Of a stretch of DNA of 64,000 nt, positions 55,810-64,000 are shown one piece after another. Position 1 is the first letter of the stretch. Every line of letters begins with the position of its first letter. The DNA comes from Bisporella sp. PMI_857. Taxonomy: Eukaryota; Ascomycota; Leotiomycetes; Helotiales; Helotiaceae. Made by a program: the position numbers and the translations under genes. Under the pieces are notes generated by a model. The model was not told where the DNA came from. It saw only the letters and a program-made list of their open reading frames with translations, and searched no databases. The stretch lies in the NCBI GenBank assembly GCA_021307315.1, contig JAJSPD010000098.1:1-64000 (forward strand), read 5' to 3'.

Positions 55810-55959
55810 AGCTATTTCTGGCTGCTAGGATTTTAACAGGATGCCAATTCTGGCCGATACATGAATAGAATCATACACTTACAATTTCAAATTTACTCTG
55901 CAATTTTAGTCTGAGCTCCACTATGAGCTGGTTTCAAAGTCCCTTTTTGGAGTAATTCA

Positions 55960-56190
55960 TGGAGCTCTAGTAGAAGGCGAAATGGGGGTCCATTTCCAGA
56001 CGCTTGTAGCTATGCACCCCTACACGGTTGTACTCCCAAAGTACCACTGCTGTTATTGTAAAGCAGAGCAAATTCTTGCCCCTTCTGCCTTACGCTTAGA
56101 GTAGAATTCGAATTCGGCTTCGTTTCCGAACATTCTAAGATTTGAAGTGACTCCGTATAGTCGCTTGCAAAATCGGCTTCGCCCTTTCGC
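55960..56190 (+). repeat. repeat copy matching the right arm of the NLR-4 element, followed by an A-run
   Basis: GTAGAAGGCGAA, GGGTCCATTTCCAGACG, TGCACCCCT, GTTGTACTCC, then TACCACTGCTG and AATTCTTGCCC, AATTCGGCTTCG. This reads in reverse along 59460-59040 with the MITE at 59151 removed. The TA at 56042-56043 is the empty counterpart of that MITE's target. It is followed within 10 bp by an 18-base A run (about 56193-56210). Confidence 0.65.
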
Positions 56191-57150
56191 TCAAAAAAAA
56201 AAAAAAAAAAGGGTGGGCACAGACCACCTCCTTCGTTTTTGGCGCTAACATAATATACCTCCTTTGCTATCCCGGGTACTCTGCACCTGAGTTAAACAGG
56301 GCTAAGTTTAAGCTGCTCAGTAACTAGTTGCAGCCACTTATTATTTCGAAATATTAGTCGCCAGATAACAGTATGTTTTTGGCGAGAAGGATCTAGCGAA
56401 AATCCAGAGACTTTTGAGGAGTCACAAGCCGACTATAGTAGCGGCTGGTTTGAGATTCACAAATGGCTATATTAATAGGAATAGTGTGAAGAACCTAATA
56501 AGTTACAGTAGAAGGCGAATTGGGTGTCGCTAATTTTTTTAGTTAATTATTTTAGCGGGGTCCATTTCCAGACACTTGTGGCTGTGCACCCCCTGCCCAA
56601 TTATACTCCAAGGTACGAAGTACAGTCAGCCATTTTTAGCACTGACACTGCAAGCGTTTATAGTAGTACCTAGTCACTACCTCGATCTTGGCACACGAAA
56701 TCGGCTTGCTCTCAAATCAGCTCTCCAGATTCTCAGCGCACGGACCTTCCGCTGTTTTGGCGCACTGCGATCTGTGCCCCGGAACGGATGTTGCCCTCGT
56801 CTGATCCATCCGCATCGTCACTGTCAACAACATGATATTTCAGGCTCGACGTCATCCCCATTTTCCCGTACACCCACTAGGGGAATCGACCCTTAGCGAC
56901 AAATTCTCTGCGCACAGACACTTCATCGCATTTAACTTATCATTTCATCGCTATCATCAAATAGATCACCATCAGACTCTTCCGAGTAGACTACGCCAGC
57001 TCTAATGGCGCCGCCACAGTTGTCTTGTGAGGCTCATTGGCAGCCAAGCGAGCCAGCCGCAGCGATCAGTCTATCCAGCTTCGCGACTACAGACAGCTGT
57101 CAACGTCCCTACGATAGCATCTCTTCCCGCCGAATGTCCTCATCGAAGCT

Positions 57151-58909
57151 ATGCCTGCGAAAGAGTTTAGAAAGCGTGCAAAGTGGTGGAATTTTTTCAG
57201 AGATCATAGCACAGTCGCCTCGCCAGCTCCGTCTCCTACGCAATCCCTAGGTATGTCAAGACGAATACCGAAGTTACAAACACTTCTAGAGACTCATAAG
57301 CCCTAGTGAAGGTCCAGTCTCCTGAGCAAGGGGATGTAGAACGTGGCACGAAAGCTCCCAGCGACGCAACAGAACCACATACTCCTTCCAAACTGTCTGC
57401 CGCTACTGATGTTCAGACGACTGGAGCTCGCACAGACGCAGGAGGTAAAGAGCCTCACCATCTAGCTGCGGCGTCCACCCTCGAAAATACCCCGAAATCT
57501 CCTCCTAGCGATGATGCGCAAACACATATCGTCCTGTCCATCGAACCTCGAGCCGAAGAGTCGCAGCCCGCAACAGATCCCACACAGCAACAGAGTCCTG
57601 CCCTTTCCACATCCCAGAGACTATGGAACGCCGCTTACGACAGGCGCGAGGAGGATAAAGACACTGCAGAGTTTGTCGGATCTTACGTGGAGACCTTAAC
57701 GAAAGTTCTCAGTGCCAACATTCCCAAGACCGTCGCTTCTGGAGCTGGTGACATCTCTGCCGAACTGAAAGACCCAGCCAAGCGACAGAAATACATGGAA
57801 GATCTGGTGAAGGAAGGTCAGTCCAAAGTTGCTACAGCGTCGAAGATTACAAAGGGAGTGGGTGACGTCGCCCAGTTCGTTCTTTTGGCCAAGGGAATGA
57901 TCGACGCGGCGATTCAGAACATACCGCAGGCTGCGCTTCCATGGGCCGGCGTGTGTATCGGATTACAGGTGAGTAATCATCCCTCGCAGTTGCCTAGCCT
58001 CCGTATCGACTAATCTCCATCTAGATTATCTTAAATCCTGCAAAAGCGTCGAAATCCAACCTTGCTGGCATCACACATGTTGTCTCTAGAATGGATTGGT
58101 ATTGTGTCCTCACCGAACATCTCCTAGACAAGAGCAACATCGAGATCGGAGATGAGTCCTTTGAATCAATCCTACTGCTGTTGGAAGAGAAGGTCATCGC
58201 ACTCTATAAGTCTCTTCTCCAGTATCAGATGAAGAGCGTCTGCTCCTACTATTATAGAAACCCAGCCTTTGTTTTTCTCCGTGGCCTTGCGAATCTAGAT
58301 GACTGGGACGGTGATCTGAAGAGTGTCACGGATGCAGAAGAGACTCTCCAAAAGGATTTGGACCGGTACAATAGCCAGCATATGAAGAACACCCTAGGGC
58401 AACTTGTTAAGCGTGCCAAAGAAAGGGAGTCAATACTTGGGGATATCCGTCAGGATATTCGACAGCTGATTGCTCAGCACAAAGCTGACAACGACGAAAA
58501 GTGCCTCCAAGACCTCTACGTGGTGGATCCCCAAGACGACATGGAGAAAATCGAGAAAAATAAGGACAAACTGCTCGACGGGGCATACAAGTGGATTCTC
58601 GACACGAAGGGGTATGCAGCGTTCACGAATTGGAGCAAGGATGTGTGTAACCAGCAGTCCCGTCGACTGATGTGGATTAAAGGTCATGCCGGTACAGGGA
58701 AGACTATGCTCCTGATCGGCGTCATTCGCGAGCTTTCCAGTCAATCCGCCAAGCTTGCACCCAGCGTGTCGCACTTTTTCTGTAGAGTTTATCATGGACA
58801 GCAGAGGCTGAACCGCCTCCCCACCCACCACCTATCCAAGTCAAGGTTTCTTTTATACACTTCATGGGAGGCGAAATGGCTTAGAAATTACAAGAAATTA
58901 GTAATATAG
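57151..58909 (+). CDS. NLR-4: N-terminal NACHT-NTPase domain, truncated after the P-loop
   Basis: Exons 57151..57250, 57307..57968, 58025..58909 (introns 56 and 56 nt). The start MPAKEFRKRAKWWNFFRDH is basic, as in the family. A Pro/Ser-rich linker leads to the NWD NACHT-NTPase N-terminal domain (STSQRLWNAAYDRREEDKD, ELKDPAKRQKYMEDLVKEGQ, ALPWAGVCIGLQ, IILNPAKASKSNLAGITHVV, SRMDWYCVLTEHLL). Next come a helical linker and MWIKGHAGTGKTML, an intact P-loop. After SHFFCR (near 58788) the sequence becomes unrelated and stops 40 codons later: no Walker B, sensor or repeat domain. So an NLR cut at the NACHT start, either dead or acting as an N-terminal-only protein. Lies within inverted arms at 56503 and 59516. 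Confidence 0.72.
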
Positions 58910-59150
58910 TAGATTTGAAATCAACAACTTTTGACGTTTGACGCATTCAAAGCCCAAAGTTTTTAAAATGAAATAATAGTCTTAGTCAGCAGTAATAGAA
59001 GTACTAGTTTACTAGAAGTGTGGGGCTAAAATAAAATCATAGAGTGTTCAGGACTGAAGCCGATTTCGAATGCGACTGTACTTGTAAACTTGAGCGTGAG
59101 GCGTAGAATGGGCAAGAATTGGCTCCGCTCTCCGATGACAATTAGCAGCG

Positions 59151-59401
59151 GTAACGTCCCTCCCTGTGTAGCGAAACACCCTGCGTGCCGAAACAGACCA
59201 ATGAAATTGAATAAATTTCGAGCTTAATAGATTGTTATATTAAAAAAATAGTCTAAAAAATATATTACTAATTTTAAATATGAATACTTTCTATTGTGGT
59301 TGGTTTAAAAGAGATATTACAAAAGAAAAAATCTAAATCCTTGCGATTTTATTAGTCGGTTTCGGCACGCAGGGTGTTTCGCTACGCAGGGAGGGACGTT
59401 A
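59151..59401. mobile_element. complete 251-bp MITE of the ACGTCC family
   Basis: TAACGTCCCTCCCTGTGT, AGCGAAACACCCTGCGTG, CCGAAACAGACCAAT at the left. The right end is the inverted copy ending GGGAGGGACGTTA. TA duplicated at both ends (59151-52, 59400-01). The interior is AT-rich and non-coding. It is the uninterrupted relative of the MITE split at 39224/50402, in opposite orientation. Confidence 0.85.
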
Positions 59402-60187
59402 CCTTGGAGTACAACTGGGCAGGGGTGCACAGCCACAACGGTCTGGAAATGGACCCCGCTAAAAATAATTAACTAAAAAACTAGCGACACCCAATTCGCC
59501 TTCTAAGTTACTGTAAGTTAATACTGTTGTAGAATACAAAATAAGGGGAACACTCAGGTCCCACACAGCTTGGATGCGCGCCAAGCGCACTAGCTGTATG
59601 GGGAAAGCTAAACGAGCCTCAGCTGCCTAGCATTCCCCGTGACCCTTGATGATTTTCAAGTCCCGGACTTCTTCACATTCTGGGGTGAGTCGCGGTTAGA
59701 ATTTTTAGTGGGTTGCAGAGTGTTGCAGAGAACGCACTGTTGTCACGCAAACGTTGTGCAAAAAGATGGCTGGTCTAATTTAACGTTGATCAAGTAGTTA
59801 ACTAACTTATCGATGAAATTTTATGTCTAAGCCAAAGCACAATCCTTGTGCTACAATATATCGAGCTTTCGATATAACTTACAAATTATCAATTAATATT
59901 GAGAAATTCCTAAGTTTAACCCTATTTTGCAAAACGAGAAAAAGATGGAGGGGGTTTCACATTTTGTCCAGAGAGCGGTGCTCCAAGACATGCTTGCCGC
60001 AGTTCACCTACAGTACAACTCTAAGTTAACGTTAAGTGATGAATATTTCTGCCTTACTTTGAAAGCCACTTCTGGCTCCTTTGAAGCAACTTCGTGCCTG
60101 TCGTGGTTGATTAAAACTCTGATTTCTAGGTTTCAATTTTCCGTGCTATCTTGATCTTAAGCTTACTCTGAAAATTCTACTCATCTT

Positions 60188-62048
60188 ATGATAATGTGCA
60201 AAATTTCATTCATTTTCATAATAGCCGTTGGAGTATACGGGATATCTAACCATGGAAACAACATTAGTAATGGCTACCTGTCTGTTGCATACTATGTTAA
60301 CTGGTAAAATAGCTTTATTAATTCACCGAACAAAGCTGATATCATTAGGGCGGTATATGGGCGAAACTATACGCCTCAAGATCTACCAGCGGACAAACTT
60401 ACGCATGTGCTTTATGCGTTCTCAAATATAAAACCCGATACAGGTGTAGTGTTAGTTTCTGCTGCTTTTAGCTCATTCTCGATATAATTTGTCCAACGGC
60501 TCGACGATGTTATAAAATTCTAATCGCGTATGCAGGTACCTGTCGGATTCTTACGCTGACACTGAGAAACGCTTCCCAAACGACTCCCTCAACGAGACTG
60601 AAAACAAGCTTCATGGTTGTCTGAAGCAACTCTATCTCCTCAAAAAAGGCAATCGGAATCTCAAGGTTCTTTTGTCTATAGGCGGCTGGAGCTACTCTTC
60701 GAATTTTGCGCTACCGGCATCTACAGTGTCCGGTCGCTCAGCCTTCGCTTCATCTGCAGTGTCTTTGTTAGCAAATTTCGGCTTTGATGGACTAGACATT
60801 GATTGGGAATATCCCGAAACTGAAGCACAGGCCATGGATATGGTTATGCTGCTCAAATCGGTCAGAGAGGCTCTTGATGATTACGCACAATCACTGGCCA
60901 TTCCTTATCATTTCAAGCTTACTGTAGCTGCACCTGCAGGGCCAACCAATTATCAAAGGTTACATCTAAGTGATATGGATCAATATATTGATTTCTGGAA
61001 TCTGATGGCTTACGACTATACTGGAAGTTGGTCTCCTGTAACTGGGAATCAAGCCAATTTATTCACGTCTGCTAATGATACGAAGAGTACACCATTCAAT
61101 ACAGAAAGTGTAATTAAATACTATACCTCGAAAGGGGTTGATGCTAAAAAGATTGTACTTGGTATGCCTCTGTATGGCCGGTCTTTTCAAGATACGGACG
61201 GCCTCGGAAAGTCATACAGTGGAGTTGGCGCCGGGACTTGGGAATCGGGTATTTACGACATTAAAGTGTTGCCATTAGCCGGGTCGATAACTTACTATAA
61301 CGAAGATACCGCGTCAAGCTATAGCTATGACAATAACACAAAAGAGCTGGTAAGCTACGATACCGTCGAAGTCGCAAAACAAAAAGCAGACTGGATTCGG
61401 CAGATAGGCTTAGGCGGCGCAATGTGGTGGGAGAGTAGTGCTGACAAATTAGGAAGCGGCAGCTTGATTCAAACTGTCAAAGAGGTTTTGGGCGGCGAAG
61501 ATGGTTCAGGCCTTGAGATGTCACTCAATCAGCTCTATTTTCCAAACTCCACTTACAGCAACCTTCAAGCCGGTATTCCGGATATTGCATCATTGAATCT
61601 ATCTTCTCAATCTGTGATTGTCTATGCAGCGCCCACTTCACTCGTGGCATCTACTACTTGTGCTGCGTTATCAGGTTTCCCATCCTCAACATTGCATGCC
61701 TCTTTTACAAAAACTATTACCTCTATCATAACACTGACAAGGACAAATACTTTCTCATGCAATACAACTGGCGCAAGCCTTAGCAGTTCACCAGTCTCTT
61801 CTCTTTCGCAGACCTTGAGCTTATCAACAGAACCAGGCACATCAGCCCATACCTTACAGTCTAATGTCATAACAATCGGAGGATTCCTAACCTTCACTGT
61901 CCCTATCCCTGGACAACGATGCCTCAGAACGATTTACATTACGAAGAGAAAATCTACGGTAGCAACACTTATCGGAAGTTCTGCAATACTGAACTATATG
62001 TCAGATATGCCTACATACACTCCGGCTCTCCCTCTCTGTACTTCGTAG
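60188..62048 (+). CDS. GH18 chitinase
   Basis: Exons 60188..60303, 60349..60450, 60536..62048 (introns 45 and 85 nt), 576 residues. Signal peptide MIMCKISFIFIIAVGVYG. The splices restore SVAYYVNWAVYGRNYTPQDL and KPDTGVVYLSDSYADTEKRF, both classic for fungal GH18. SIGGWSYS is followed by the catalytic DGLDIDWEYP (Asp157, Asp160, Asp162, Glu164). MAYDYTGSW, GMPLYGRSF and GAMWWESSAD complete the barrel. After about residue 450 the tail is Ser/Thr-rich without an obvious chitin-binding domain. Secreted endo-type chitinase acting on fungal wall or external chitin. Together with the AA11-like enzyme at 1.5 kb it gives two chitin-active genes at the window's edges. Complete and probably active. Confidence 0.88.
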
Positions 62049-62879
62049 GAGAAAAGATATAATCGTGACTTGTTCACTTTAAGTAGTATTTCGTGGCGTC
62101 TGTATTCTCTTTTACGACCCTAGTACGATGTGTTGTATTATTTGAAAAAGACTTCTTTATCTAGTCTTCTCATAAGTCTTAAGAAAGACTACGCGGCTGC
62201 TCACGCGTTACAGAGTATAGAGGATACTGTAGCACAAGGCCGGGAGCTAGCTTGCTTTCATGTAGATAGGGGAAACGAAAATTAAATGATATGCTCCAGC
62301 CGCAACACTCTCCGATTGAAATTAAATGGTAAATGGTACATTTCGTTGACGCGCTAAGTTAGTGCTTTTTTTAGTTTGCGAAGACCAGACCCTTGCTTAG
62401 TCTCAACCATCAAACTAATATCCGAAAATGGACTGGTCACTGTTGGTGAGGCCAACAGAAAGCGGGGTAGAGACTTTTTTAGCAATATATATGCAAACCG
62501 CACACAAGCATTCAAAAATAACATCTCCAAACCAGAGCTGACAACAAAGTTCCAAGGGCGTTGAGTCTACTTTGAAGAGTCCAGCTGATTGATACTTTTG
62601 ATCAGCCGAAGTCGATCGAGCCTTTTGATTATTCGATCGACTATCTCGCGCACTCGCTTTTACGGTGAACCTAGGAGACCATAATTCAACACTCTAAAGA
62701 GAGCAATCGTAGAGGAAATCGGCTTGGAATAGATTACACGGCCCGCAAGTCCCCGGCTCCTTCCTCGTTTGCCAGACGCTACTGCCAGTCCACAAACTTC
62801 ACAAAACCGGCGAAACACTTTTATTTCTCCTATCTAACTTCAGCGTTTCTGCAACCATCTCGCCAATCTAAGCACACGT
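62049..62879. other. intergenic, no gene recognised
   Basis: Spacer of about 830 bp without coding signal. A short palindromic run TCGATCGA sits near 62614 and 62635. Confidence 0.35.
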
Positions 62880-63077
62880 TTGGCAGTGGCAGTATCGAAA
62901 CCCAACGCTGTAGCTCTTCCGGCACAAGAAGTGATATACGTGCTCTACAAGTTAATAGAAGGAGATCTGGTGCTAAGCCCTACACGACAGTTTCACATAC
63001 CCAGCGACAGATTTAGCAGGCGACGCAGATTTCAAGTTTCGGATTTTAGCTTGCACTATTGTGGGACTTTACCATCA

Positions 63078-63503
63078 ATGGAAGAAGAAACGCAACAACG
63101 AGATCTGCGAGAGGATATCAAGTATCACTTCTCAGGTCTTAGTACACAAATCGAAGGACAAATAACGTTCACATCCGATTTCCAAAAAGTCGTAGCTTCT
63201 TCACATGGAGGACCTGTACTTGCAACTTTCTACAACTTCCTTCCTTTAAGACTAGCGATCGGAAAGCACGGTCCTTGGACGGTTGTGGATTACGAAACGA
63301 TTACTATTGCCTACAAAGCGGATAAGTTTCCTTCTAAAGAAGCAGCATTGAAATATTATCTGGACAACGAATCCTCTCTGGAATCCTTTGTGATAACTGG
63401 GTGTGTCTCCCTATCCATACGCTCTATCCGTCTAGCTTTCGATCGAGTTAACTCCATTAACCCTCAGTTATTAGTGCTAACTCCTAACAGCTCTCAGAAA
63501 TAG
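63078..63503 (+). CDS. hypothetical protein, start uncertain
   Basis: Open frame from about 62880; the first ATG is at 63078 and gives 141 residues (MEEETQQRDLREDIKYHFSG). The sequence between 62880 and 63078 has the same coding character (ALPAQEVIYVLYKLIEGDLV), so an upstream exon with the real start is likely. HGPWTVVDYETITIAYKADK and EAALKYYLDNESSLESF look like a folded domain. No motif or family recognised, no signal peptide. Confidence 0.35.
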   Translation: MEEETQQRDLREDIKYHFSGLSTQIEGQITFTSDFQKVVASSHGGPVLATFYNFLPLRLAIGKHGPWTVVDYETITIAYKADKFPSKEAALKYYLDNESSLESFVITGCVSLSIRSIRLAFDRVNSINPQLLVLTPNSSQK

Positions 63504-64000
63504 CCTAAGGTCGATTGCGCACGAAGACAAGCCGAGGAAGATCGCAACTACATAAGCACTTCTTTACAGGTTGGGGTTCATTTATGAATATTGCAGGTAC
63601 ATATCAACTGAAGTCGATCTTAGTGCTAGCCTGCTTTTACTTTCTAAGTGTCTTTTTCAACATCAATTACTTCGCAGAGGACCAACTGCACGAGTTAGCA
63701 ACTCATGCATTCTAATTTAGCCTCACGGACACTCCATTTTCGACCGCTGACTCCAGTTAATCTAAGTGTGGGGGTATGCATGGGTCTGATCAGCGCTAGC
63801 TAATAGGCACAAATTAAATCATAGTTTCGCAGTCTGTGCACTGTAGCTTTTTAGTTAACTACTTTTATCGGCTGTAAGGTAGGCCTGTGGCATGTGTGGC
63901 TTTGCAGATACTAGTAACAGGGGGGGTCTGGGGAGGCAGAATCGCGGACCACTACTCGTCCAGCCCGTCCAAGGGGCATCTGTCCTCCCATCACTTCTCC
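63504..64000. other. window end, no gene recognised
   Basis: Some short frames but nothing convincing. A gene could begin beyond the window edge. Confidence 0.35.

Larger units (their letters stand above)
56503..59516. mobile_element. inverted-repeat element carrying truncated NLR-4
   Basis: Left arm 56503-56620: TTACAGTAGAAGGCGAATTG, GGTGTCGCTA, AGCGGGGTCCATTTCCAGAC, TTGTGGCTGTGCACCCCCTG. Right arm 59400-59516 is the inverted copy (reverse complement TTACAGTAACTTAGAAGGCG, AATTGGGTGTCGCTA, AGCGGGGTCCATTTCCAGAC). A mariner-like CAGT start with a TA target is likely. The arms are unrelated to the ACGTCC family. The element is interrupted in the right arm by the ACGTCC-family MITE at 59151. Confidence 0.65.

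Noticed and set aside
56193..56210. A-run as a retroposon poly(A) tail
   Set aside because: No target duplication or retroelement body can be identified around it; left as a simple homopolymer.
1..64000. Starship captain (DUF3435 tyrosine recombinase)
   Set aside because: Looked for specifically; none of the proteins or fragments read like one. The Starship idea therefore rests on cargo only.

Overview
The window is filamentous-ascomycete nuclear DNA, most likely from a Leotiomycetes-like Pezizomycotina genome. The evidence is short introns (42-85 nt) with CT(A/G)A(C/T)-type branch points, HET-domain NOD-like receptors (NLRs), 2EXR, DUF3723 and BYS1-type proteins, and long AT-rich intergenic stretches with no operons. 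The genus call is inference. I see no tRNA, rRNA or CRISPR array.

Layout. 1.5-2.7 kb: a secreted AA11-like copper monooxygenase. 2.7-11.8 kb: gene-poor, with a decayed SesB-type esterase, a 2EXR protein, a MYB-like protein and two small minus-strand genes. 12-15.2 kb: a RING/patatin phospholipase. 16-18.4 kb: a MADS-box-like protein and a four-helix membrane protein. 18.5-22.8 kb: a three-exon DUF3723 gene divergent from a kinase-like gene that appears to have lost a splice donor. 23.0-23.7 kb: a BYS1-like secreted protein.

From 23.8 to 59.5 kb the window is dominated by inverted-repeat elements and four NLRs. These are HET-NB-ARC-TPR (24.8-29.2 kb), HET-NB-ARC-TPR (30.9-33.8 kb, minus), HET-NACHT-WD40 (44.6-49.0 kb) and a truncated NACHT protein (57.2-58.9 kb). 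Between them lie a coiled-coil protein, a GPI-type secreted protein, an acidic-repeat protein, an ankyrin protein, a pogo/Fot1 transposase remnant, a ferric-reductase-like gene, a membrane protein and an F-box-like protein. After 60 kb there is a GH18 chitinase and an unrecognised gene.

Main discovery. Every NLR lies between inverted repeats. For two of them the insertion can be shown inside this window by comparing filled and empty sites. The second NLR is the only gene in a 4,402-bp segment bounded by TAACGTCCGTCCCTGCGT termini, inserted at a TA in one copy of a 327-bp tandem repeat whose other copy is uninterrupted. The third NLR lies in a roughly 10.9-kb composite inserted at a TA inside a 251-bp MITE, and an uninterrupted 251-bp copy sits at 59.15 kb. 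The second and third NLRs share their upstream DNA and HET domain but have different nucleotide-binding and sensor modules. I read this as an NLR-carrying, pogo-like (TA target) terminal-inverted-repeat family that moves and reshuffles receptors.

A second layer: MYB-like, patatin, DUF3723, several NLRs and a ferric reductase together are the classic accessory set of Starship giant transposons. No DUF3435 captain or element edge is visible, so the window could be the interior of a Starship or a Starship-derived region.
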